A stretch of 14,623 nt of DNA, taken from positions 2,465 to 17,087 of the forward strand of contig DHYT01000124.1 in NCBI GenBank assembly GCA_002415465.1, read 5' to 3'. Shown here one piece after another: positions 1 through 5,938 of the stretch. Made by a program: the position numbers and the translations under genes. The notes beneath the pieces are model-generated. The model was not told where the DNA came from. It worked only from the letters and a program-made list of their open reading frames with translations, and searched no databases. Each line of letters begins with the position of its first letter. Positions within the stretch are counted from its first letter, which is position 1. This DNA is from Desulfobulbaceae bacterium UBA5123 (lineage in GTDB: Bacteria > Desulfobacterota > Desulfobulbia > Desulfobulbales > UBA5123).

Positions 1-1346
1 GACCCCTTGCCCACGTCCTTGGTGGTATAAAACGGCTCAAAAACCTTCTCCATGACCTCCTTGTCCATCCCCGTCCCCTCATCCCGCACGCTGATCAGGA
101 CAAAACGTCCGGCGACGGCATCGGGATGACGACGACAGAAGCGCTCATCCACGGCAACCTGTTCGGTGCGGACAACGATCTTGCCGCCGCCGGGCATGGC
201 GTCCCTGGCGTTCACCACCAGATTGACCGCTATCTGCTCCAACTGACCGGAATCGGCGCGGATCTTCAGCTCATGGTCGGCCAACTGCATGACCAGGGTG
301 ATATCCTCGCCGATGAGCCGGTACAGCATCTTCTGCATGTTGCGGATCAGGCCGTTGACATCGACCACGGCGAAGGCCGCCTTCTGCTTGCGGCTGAAAG
401 CCAGAAGCTGCCGCACCAGCGCCGCGGCCCGGCCGGCGGCCCGCCGGATCTCGCCGACGTCGCCGCGCAAGGGGCTATCCTGGCCAAGCTTCATCAGCAA
501 CATATCGCTGTAGCCGGTGATGGCGGTGAGGATGTTGTTGAAGTCGTGAGCAATGCCGCCGGCCAGGGTGCCGACCGCCTCCAGTTTCTGTGATTGCAGC
601 AGCTGCGCCTCCAGCCGTTTCTGCTCGGTGATGTCGCGGATGACGGCCATGTTGACCTCTCGCTGATCAACCCACAACAGCCGGGTTCCGTTGATACTGA
701 CCAGCTTCGAGATCCGCGTCAATTCGGTTTCATGGGAAAAGCTCTCGCCCAGGGGCAAGCCGCGGTACCGACACTCATCGCAGGGGGTGATGCGTTGGTA
801 CAGCGCCGAGTAACATTTTTGGTTCACGGATATATCCGGCAGCAGATCCTGCATCTTGCGGTTGAAGAACAACACGTTGGAGTCGTCGTCGAGCAGACAG
901 ATGGCGTCGTCGACGCCATCGAAGATGGTCCGAATCCGCGCCTCCGCCTCCAGCGCCGCGTCGGCCCTGGCGTGCGCGGTGGCAAGGTTGACGGCGTCAT
1001 GATCGGCGCGCAGCTTGATCTGCCGAACCCGGTCGAAATAGATGCCGAAGGCGAAGATGACGATGAAGGTCGCGGTATTGACCGCGCCGCTGAACGGGGA
1101 GATCTCCCTCCACAGCGCCGCCTCGCCGGTCATCAGCAGAAACTGTTTGACGATGTGGCCGAAGGATCGGGATATGGTGAAGGTGGCGATGGCGATGGTC
1201 AGCAACAGAAGATAGTGCCGAAAGGCGTCATCCTTCTTCTTGCGGTACCAGGCCCACGAATAGCCGATACTCCAGAAACCGATCAGCAGCGAGAAGGCGG
1301 CGCCGAAGATATCGACCAGGACCACCGGCCACCAGGAAAGGATCAT
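1..1346 (-). CDS. Membrane PAS sensor histidine kinase (C-terminus cut by window edge)
   Basis: Two-component sensor kinase that autophosphorylates on a histidine and passes the phosphate to a response regulator not in this window. About 448 residues are visible. Residues 1 to about 110 hold roughly three hydrophobic helices (it starts MILSWWPVVLVDIFGAAFSL). A PAS domain follows at about 130-245 (ARIRTIFDGVDDAI) and contains a CDEC pair. The HisKA motif is AGGIAHDFNNIL with phospho-acceptor His267. The ATPase part shows an N box (NLVVNARDAMPGGG), a G1 box (DEGTGMD) and an F box (FEPFYTTKDVGKG), where the window ends. The ATG is preceded by GGAGGAG and overlaps the stop of the upstream gene as ATGA, so the two are translationally coupled. 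The HDFNN form is typical of NtrB-like kinases. The signal sensed is unknown. Confidence 0.95.
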   Translation of the reverse strand, partial: MILSWWPVVLVDIFGAAFSLLIGFWSIGYSWAWYRKKKDDAFRHYLLLLTIAIATFTISRSFGHIVKQFLLMTGEAALWREISPFSGAVNTATFIVIFAFGIYFDRVRQIKLRADHDAVNLATAHARADAALEAEARIRTIFDGVDDAICLLDDDSNVLFFNRKMQDLLPDISVNQKCYSALYQRITPCDECRYRGLPLGESFSHETELTRISKLVSINGTRLLWVDQREVNMAVIRDITEQKRLEAQLLQSQKLEAVGTLAGGIAHDFNNILTAITGYSDMLLMKLGQDSPLRGDVGEIRRAAGRAAALVRQLLAFSRKQKAAFAVVDVNGLIRNMQKMLYRLIGEDITLVMQLADHELKIRADSGQLEQIAVNLVVNARDAMPGGGKIVVRTEQVAVDERFCRRHPDAVAGRFVLISVRDEGTGMDKEVMEKVFEPFYTTKDVGKG

Positions 1347-1807
1347 CGCCTCTCCTCCCCGGCCTTCACCCACTGCCTGAGCGCCACCGATAGACAGAGA
1401 AGGGCGGGCAGCAGAACCAGGTGGTCAAGGCTTGCAAGATAGAAAAAACCATCCCGGAAGGAATCGATTCGAAAACCGACTATCTGCCCGCCGACCCGCA
1501 GGAATTTGTCATCCGCGAGGCCGATTTGCAGCCAGTGCCCTGAGAAGGTCAGGATATTCCAGACGATGGTGAGACGGAGAAAACACTTGAAGCGGTCCCA
1601 GCCGGGACCGGACCAGCGGCTGCGATAACTGGTCAACAGCAGGAAAAGCATGCCGCCGGCGAAGAGGACATGGCCGAGCTGATGGGACACGAGCCCCTCG
1701 ATGCCGCCGTGTACCTGCACGGCCTGCGCCGACTGAGCCGAAAAGACAAAAAAAGGCAGCAAGGCGCCGATACGTGCCATGCGTTTGCCCTGCTTGCCGA
1801 TCAGCAT
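1343..1807 (-). CDS. Small exported/membrane protein coupled to the histidine kinase
   Basis: About 154 residues, of no assigned function; I recall similar proteins beside histidine kinases in related anaerobes but cannot name a family. It starts with a signal-peptide-like segment (positive KQGKR, hydrophobic core, SAQA at about 26-29), followed by HGGIEGLVSHQLGH. Hydrophobic segments lie at about 45-60, 78-92 and 124-142. Histidines 33, 42, 46, 91 and 129 sit at or near membrane edges and could bind a metal or heme; that is inference. I chose the ATG at 1807 because GGGGA lies about 8 bases upstream. A GTG at 1822 in the same frame has a purine stretch directly against it and is less likely; an ATG at 1780 is also possible. 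The stop overlaps the kinase start by ATGA, so it is probably an accessory sensor subunit for that kinase. Confidence 0.75.
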   Translation of the reverse strand: MLIGKQGKRMARIGALLPFFVFSAQSAQAVQVHGGIEGLVSHQLGHVLFAGGMLFLLLTSYRSRWSGPGWDRFKCFLRLTIVWNILTFSGHWLQIGLADDKFLRVGGQIVGFRIDSFRDGFFYLASLDHLVLLPALLCLSVALRQWVKAGEERR

Positions 1808-1889
1808 TGAAGGATTCCCCACTCACCCCGATTTTCACTGCAACAACAAGAAAACAAAAGAAAAACAAGCTCTAATCTAAAAATGTCTC

Positions 1890-1903
1890 CTGACAAAGGT
1901 CAA
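1890..1903 (-). promoter_or_regulatory. CRP/FNR-superfamily-like dyad (TTGAC-N4-GTCAG)
   Basis: On the minus strand the gap between hgcB and the membrane-protein gene reads TTGACCTTTGTCAG, a dyad with four of five positions paired, in an AT-rich stretch. It resembles sites for FNR/DNR/HcpR-type regulators (TTGAC-N4-GTCAA class). The same TTGACC could serve as a -35 element, with weak -10 candidates (TTTAGA, TAGATT) 17-19 bases on. The site would control the membrane-protein/kinase pair. It rests on one imperfect palindrome. Confidence 0.35.
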
Positions 1904-1933
1904 GTATATTCTTAAAAAAAATACAACCCATTC

Positions 1934-2266
1934 TCAACAGCAACCGCCGCCATCCTGCGACCCGGCCGCGGGGATTTCCCCATCGTCGTCAAGGCAGCAG
2001 CAGGCGCCCGACTTCCGGCCCAGCATGCGGTTGAGCACCGCCTCGGCGCAACCGACCCCGGCCCGCACGGTAACCGCCGCCGTCGGACAATTGCGGACGC
2101 AGGCGCCGCACTCCATGCAGTCATCGCGATGCCGGATCTTCGCCCGCCCCTCGGCCATCACCAGAACCGCGCGCGGGCACACGGCAACGCACATCTCGCA
2201 TCCCACGCAGCGTTGCCGGTCAAGGGCAAGGGTGGCGACATCTTTCAGATAGGTCAACCGCGACAT
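1934..2266 (-). CDS. hgcB: HgcB, ferredoxin of the mercury methylation system
   Basis: HgcB is the [4Fe-4S] protein thought to reduce the corrinoid of HgcA and to help deliver Hg(II) for methylmercury formation at the cytoplasmic face of the membrane. The 110-residue product has two ferredoxin motifs: C20-C23-C26-C30P and C50-C53-C56-C60P. It then has the lone cysteine of GVGCA at position 73, the position reported as essential in the Desulfovibrio desulfuricans ND132 protein, and ends in a vicinal Cys109-Cys110 pair, as expected for HgcB. An additional ACCC cluster (Cys89-91) lies in the tail. The ATG is preceded by a G-rich stretch ending GGTGAG. It sits one base after the hgcA stop, so the two genes are coupled. 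The combination of lone Cys, terminal Cys pair and hgcA neighbour separates it from ordinary 2x[4Fe-4S] ferredoxins. Confidence 0.94.
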   Translation of the reverse strand: MSRLTYLKDVATLALDRQRCVGCEMCVAVCPRAVLVMAEGRAKIRHRDDCMECGACVRNCPTAAVTVRAGVGCAEAVLNRMLGRKSGACCCLDDDGEIPAAGSQDGGGCC

Positions 2267-2267
2267 C

Positions 2268-3290
2268 TCACCCCCCCGACAGAAGGCCGGCCGCCAGCCA
2301 GCAGCCGAGTCCGACCACCCCCACGGCTAGCTGCAGCGGCACGGCCAGCCGCATCTCTCTCTGAACCCCGGAAAGCGAGGTATAGGTGGAGGCGCCGGTA
2401 AACTTCATCCCCCAGTACGAGGAAAGAACCGCCACCAGCGCCACGGCGCCCCCGCTTTGCAGCCAGTGGCGGCAGGGCAGAACAGCCAACAGCCCCGCCG
2501 CCACCAGCAATCCGGCCGCCGCCCCCTTGAGGGCGAAGGCCCGGCCCGGCAGCCACGGCAGGAAGAGCGGGGTCAGGAAGGCGCCGCCCAGCACCCCGGC
2601 CCCATACACCGGCAGCCCGGCCAGACCGTGGGCGAGAGCCCTCCGCAGGTACCCATCGCCAGGCCCGAGAGCAAAAAGAAGGGCGAGCAGCAGAAACAGC
2701 GGCAGGGAACCCTTCACCGCCAGCAATACCTCCAGGGGCGACAGCAGCAGCCTCTCCCGCCAGGGAAAAAGCCGATAACGCATGGCCGGGGTGGCCTGAC
2801 AACCGCCATCGAGATAGGCCGGCACGTCGGCGGCGAGAATCGGTCCATAGCGGACCGTGAAGCCGGTCGCCGCCGGGATGCGGTGGGCGGCGACCCCCGG
2901 CCCGGCCAACTGGGGCAAAATCACCTGCCGGTGGTCCACCAGCCGGGCAAGGCCGCTTTCGCGCAGACGAGCGACCAGCTCATCGGTGCCGAAGGTCCCC
3001 TTGCCGGCCGCGCACCAGACGTTGACGCCCCTGGTGTCGAGGACCAGCAGCCAGAGATCACGGCCGGCGAGATGCCTCCGGAGGCTGTCAAAACTCAGCT
3101 TGTAGTTGGCGGTAACCAAGATCGGCGACCGGACGCCGGGCACCCCCAGCGCATACAGACCGGGCTCGACCTGATAATCCATCCGGCCGAAATCCAGGCG
3201 CACCTTGACGCCCCCCCATCGATCCGCCGACGACAGTTGCGCCGAAACCACCGGCACCGGCCCGATCTGGGTCTCCAGCACCCCGACCAC
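2268..3290 (-). CDS. hgcA: HgcA, corrinoid methyltransferase of mercury methylation (conservative start)
   Basis: Corrinoid membrane protein that transfers a methyl group to Hg(II). From the GTG at 3290 it is 340 residues. The corrinoid domain (about 1-170) carries the hallmark cap-helix motif NVWCAAGKGTFGT, with Cys93 as the lower cobalt ligand, preceded by the conserved SPILVTANYK segment. The C-terminal half is hydrophobic, with about five membrane helices between residues 183 and 338, and includes the family segment MKFTGASTYTSLSGVQREMR. The GTG at 3290 has no Shine-Dalgarno, although it puts the key cysteine at number 93, the same number as in strain ND132. The frame is open upstream as QPFVVG and beyond, to an in-frame UGA at 3344-3342 and then to a GTG with a good ribosome site at 3395; see the separate entry. 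Identity of the gene is near certain; the N-terminus is not. Confidence 0.95.
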   Translation of the reverse strand: MVGVLETQIGPVPVVSAQLSSADRWGGVKVRLDFGRMDYQVEPGLYALGVPGVRSPILVTANYKLSFDSLRRHLAGRDLWLLVLDTRGVNVWCAAGKGTFGTDELVARLRESGLARLVDHRQVILPQLAGPGVAAHRIPAATGFTVRYGPILAADVPAYLDGGCQATPAMRYRLFPWRERLLLSPLEVLLAVKGSLPLFLLLALLFALGPGDGYLRRALAHGLAGLPVYGAGVLGGAFLTPLFLPWLPGRAFALKGAAAGLLVAAGLLAVLPCRHWLQSGGAVALVAVLSSYWGMKFTGASTYTSLSGVQREMRLAVPLQLAVGVVGLGCWLAAGLLSGG

Positions 3291-3395
3291 AAACGGTTGC
3301 GCGACGCGCGGCAGGCCCGACCGGGCCCGCGTCGGCGGGCCTCAGCAGGCGGCGGTCGACTGCGGCTGACTGTTGAACGTCGTCAATGGCTTCAC
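3291..3395 (-). other. hgcA: Probable 5' extension of hgcA through an in-frame UGA (possible selenocysteine)
   Basis: The hgcA frame continues upstream of 3290. A GTG at 3395-3393 is preceded by TTGGGAGG with a 4-base spacer, the same spacing as the TonB receptor in this window. It would begin MKPLTTFNSQPQSTAAC. Codon 18 is TGA (3344-3342), next to the TGC codon for Cys17. The frame then reads GPPTRARSGLPRVAQPF into the annotated start. From memory, HgcA homologues usually have residues like PFV-G before the VET-segment and often an N-terminal Cys pair, so a Cys-Sec pair would fit. The alternatives are a sequencing error, a nonsense mutation with restart at 3290, or non-coding leader. The product read through UGA would be 375 residues, with the cobalt-ligand cysteine at 128. 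Confidence 0.55.
3311..3344 (-). promoter_or_regulatory. SECIS-like stem-loop after the in-frame UGA of hgcA
   Basis: Read on the minus strand, the UGA (3344-3342) is followed after 19 bases by GCGGGCCC-GGTC-GGGCCTGC (3330-3311). This is an 8-bp stem with one G-U pair, capped by a GGUC tetraloop. In the E. coli fdhF SECIS the apical loop is also GGUC, about 18 bases after the UGA. The match in loop and distance is good. Against it, there is no bulged U in the upper stem as in fdhF. A competing hairpin (GGCCCG-N6-CGGGCC) begins right after the UGA, and GC-rich DNA forms hairpins easily. Confidence 0.45.
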
Positions 3396-3567
3396 ACGGC
3401 CTCCCAATCCTTTTGCAGAGACGTCCCTCCGCGTTGCAAACAAACGGAGAGCACCCTGCTGATTCCCATTGCTTTTTCCAGCGACTTTGGGCATATTCAC
3501 GCCGCTCATCTCGCGATGATTATCGTCCAACACGAGATAAAATCTTTTATTTCAGGGCGTTACCCCA

Positions 3568-3945
3568 ATGCAAAGACACAACCCCTGCCTGCTCTGCGGC
3601 GCCTGCTGCGCCTACTTCCGCGCCTCTTTCTACTGGGCTGAAACCGATGATGTCACCCCGGGCGGCGTTCCGGTCATGCTCACCGAGGAACTCCCGCCCT
3701 GGCGGCGGGTGATGCTCGGCACCAACCAGCCACAGCCTCGCTGCATCGCCCTGCAGGGGACCATCGGCGGCGAGGTCCGCTGCACCATCCACCCACGACG
3801 GGCCTCGGTCTGCCGGGATTTCCCGGCTTCGTGGGAGGTCGGCGTCCACAACGAGCGCTGCGACAAGGCCCGCGCCGCCTGGGGCCTGGCGCCGCTGACG
3901 CCGAACTCCTGGGATCATCCCCGCAACTTCCCGAAGGCGGCCTGA
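3568..3945 (+). CDS. YkgJ-family cysteine cluster protein
   Basis: A 125-residue cytoplasmic protein of the YkgJ/UPF0153 type, whose conserved cysteines are presumed to bind a metal or Fe-S cluster; the biochemical role is not known. It begins with the family signature CLLCGACC (Cys7, 10, 13, 14), followed by Cys59, Cys72 in RCTIHPRRASVCRDF, Cys82 and Cys98. Eight cysteines and the C-x-I-x-x-x-R-x-x-x-C-R-D-F block match the family. It is divergent from hgcA across about 170 bases. A GATAAAAT at 3536-3543 could be a -10, but no good -35 precedes it. The ribosome site is weak (AGGG about 10 bases before the ATG). There is no sign of a functional link to hgcAB other than position. Confidence 0.9.
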   Translation: MQRHNPCLLCGACCAYFRASFYWAETDDVTPGGVPVMLTEELPPWRRVMLGTNQPQPRCIALQGTIGGEVRCTIHPRRASVCRDFPASWEVGVHNERCDKARAAWGLAPLTPNSWDHPRNFPKAA

Positions 3946-4038
3946 CCCCTTATCTCCCGCATCGGGCAGCCTTCCGTCACCTTACCGCCGCCGCTCATGA
4001 ATGGCAAGAACGGCGCGCGCCGGCAAGACCCTTTTCCC

Positions 4039-4067
4039 TTGACAGGAAGAGTGTGAGCCGGTGTAAT
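4039..4067 (+). promoter_or_regulatory. Strong sigma70-like promoter for the ABC exporter operon
   Basis: TTGACA at 4039-4044, a 17-base spacer and TGTAAT at 4062-4067: a perfect -35, optimal spacing and a -10 one base from consensus. Transcription would begin near 4074. This argues that the first ABC gene starts downstream of that point rather than at the upstream ATG/TTG codons at 4069-4075. Confidence 0.7.
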
Positions 4068-4156
4068 CATGGTTGACGGAAAATCGGCTGTCCCTGCCGT
4101 TGCCCGGCGCCCCTGCCCGGCCTGGCAACGGCCCCAAACCTTCTCTTTCTCCCGTG

Positions 4157-5938
4157 ATGCCAATCGACCGCACCCGGCTTCAGGCCGCCCGCCAGGGGCT
4201 GCCCTTCATCGCCCCCTTCTTCCGCCGCTCCGCGCCGCGCCTCCTGCTGGGGCTTGCCGCCCTGCTCGGCGTCGACGGCCTGCAACTGGTCATCCCGAGG
4301 GTGATCAAGCAGGCGGTGGACGCCATCGGCAACGGCACCGTCAGCCAGGAAGAGCTGCTCGGCCACGGCGGCGTCATTCTGCTCCTCGCGCTCGCCATCG
4401 CCGTCCTCCGTTTCGCCTGGCGGAACCTGATCCTGGTCTTCTCCCGGCAGCTTGAAGTCGATCTGCGGCGACGGCTGCTCGCCCATGTCCTCACCCTGGA
4501 TCGCGCCTTCTTCCAGCAACGGAGCGTGGGCGAGATCATGGCGCTTTCCGGCAACGACCTCAACGCCGTGCAGATGGCGTGCGGCATGGGGCTGGTGGCC
4601 GCCACCGACGCCATCCTGATGAGCCTCGCCGCCCTCGCCTGCATGGCCTACATCGACCCGAGGCTTACCCTGATCGCGGTTGCCCCGATGCCGCTCCTCG
4701 CCCTCAGCACCGCCAGCCTCTCCGCCCGCCTGCACCACCGCTTCAAAAGGGTGCAGGAGCAGTTCTCCCGACTGACCGAGTTTTCCCGCACCAGCCTCAC
4801 CGCCATCCGGCTGATCAAATCCTGCACCCAGGAGGGGAATCAGGCCGCTCACTTCGACCGGCTGGGCCGCGCCTACATCAACGACAACCTGAAGGTGGCC
4901 CTGCTCCAGGGCACCCTTTTCCCCCTCTCGCGGCTGGTGGCCAACCTGAGCCTGCTGTTGGTGCTTTACTGGGGCGGCAGGCTCACCATCAACGGCACGA
5001 TCACGGTGGGCGATTTCGTCGCCTTCACCACCTACCTCTACATGCTGACCTGGCCGATGATGGCCATGGGCTGGGTGACCACCCTCTTCCAGCGCGGCCT
5101 CACCTCGCTGGCCCGGATCACCGAGATATTCACCGCCCGACCCGCGCTCACGGACCCCGCCGCCCCGCTCTCCATGCCCGCCGGCCCCGGCGCGATCACG
5201 ATCAGCAACCTCACCTTCCGCTATCCCGGGCGTGACGAGGCCGCGCTCACCGATCTCAGCGCGGATTTCCGGCACGGCCTCACCGGCATCGTGGGGCGCA
5301 CCGGCAGCGGCAAATCAAGCCTCTGCCAACTCCTCGCCCGCCTCTATCCGGTGCCCGGCCAATCCGTGTTCGTCGACGGCATCGACATCAACCGAATCGG
5401 CATCGATGCCTTCCGCGACCACATCGCCTTCGTGCCGCAGGAAACCACCCTCTTCGCCGACACCATCGCCAACAACATCAGCCTCGGCCGACCGGAGGCA
5501 AGCCTCGCCGAAATCAAGGCCGTGGCGCAGGCAGTGGCCATCGACCAGGAGATCGAGGCGATGCCGGACGGCTACCAGACCATGATCGGCGAAAAGGGAA
5601 TCCGGCTCTCCGGCGGCCAGCGGCAGCGGCTTGCCCTGGCCCGGGCCCTGATCCTCGACCGGCCGGTCCTGATCCTGGACGACACCCTGGCGGCGGTGGA
5701 CCAGACCACCGAGCAACGGATCATCGCCGCCATCCGCCCCTACCTTGCCGACCGCATCTGCATTATCGCCTCCCACCGACTGGCGGTACTCGCCGACGCC
5801 GACCAGATCATCGTCCTCGAACAGGGGAAGACGGTCGGTTGCGGCCCCCACGCCAGGCTGCTCGCCGACAACGATTTCTACGCCACCATCCACCGCCATC
5901 AGACCGACCGGTCGGCCGCCGACGGCGAGGAGGGGTGA
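4157..5938 (+). CDS. ABC exporter half-transporter, MdlA-like, degenerate catalytic site
   Basis: 593-residue half-transporter with an N-terminal six-helix membrane domain (about 20-320) and a C-terminal ATPase. It presumably exports a lipid, peptide or drug as a heterodimer with the next gene product. Walker A is GRTGSGKS (380-387), the signature is LSGGQ (484-488) and the switch histidine is His540. Walker B ends LILDD (505-509): Asp509 stands where the catalytic Glu is expected, as in MdlA and other degenerate partners of heterodimeric exporters. I chose the ATG at 4157 (with a GTG just before it) because the strong promoter implies a transcript start near 4074. No clear Shine-Dalgarno is present, so the start is uncertain, and the frame stays open back to a TTG at 4073. 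It overlaps the next gene by one base (TGATG). The substrate cannot be told from sequence. Confidence 0.93.
   Translation: MPIDRTRLQAARQGLPFIAPFFRRSAPRLLLGLAALLGVDGLQLVIPRVIKQAVDAIGNGTVSQEELLGHGGVILLLALAIAVLRFAWRNLILVFSRQLEVDLRRRLLAHVLTLDRAFFQQRSVGEIMALSGNDLNAVQMACGMGLVAATDAILMSLAALACMAYIDPRLTLIAVAPMPLLALSTASLSARLHHRFKRVQEQFSRLTEFSRTSLTAIRLIKSCTQEGNQAAHFDRLGRAYINDNLKVALLQGTLFPLSRLVANLSLLLVLYWGGRLTINGTITVGDFVAFTTYLYMLTWPMMAMGWVTTLFQRGLTSLARITEIFTARPALTDPAAPLSMPAGPGAITISNLTFRYPGRDEAALTDLSADFRHGLTGIVGRTGSGKSSLCQLLARLYPVPGQSVFVDGIDINRIGIDAFRDHIAFVPQETTLFADTIANNISLGRPEASLAEIKAVAQAVAIDQEIEAMPDGYQTMIGEKGIRLSGGQRQRLALARALILDRPVLILDDTLAAVDQTTEQRIIAAIRPYLADRICIIASHRLAVLADADQIIVLEQGKTVGCGPHARLLADNDFYATIHRHQTDRSAADGEEG

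Noticed and set aside
126..1442. Plus-strand open frames opposite the histidine kinase
   Set aside because: The minus strand holds contiguous PAS, HisKA and ATPase motifs; the plus frames have none.
3342..3533. A 63-codon open frame from ATG 3533 ending at the TGA at 3342
   Set aside because: It has no recognisable family as a separate gene. Its last 17 codons behave as the hgcA N-terminus before the UGA, and the better start (GTG 3395) has the ribosome site.
2457..3641. Long plus-strand open frame opposite hgcA
   Set aside because: Low-complexity Gln/Arg/Pro-rich translation typical of an antisense shadow of a GC-rich gene; hgcA is certain on the other strand.
4067..5275. Long minus-strand open frame opposite the first ABC gene
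   Set aside because: Gly/Glu/His-rich shadow; the plus strand has all ABC motifs.
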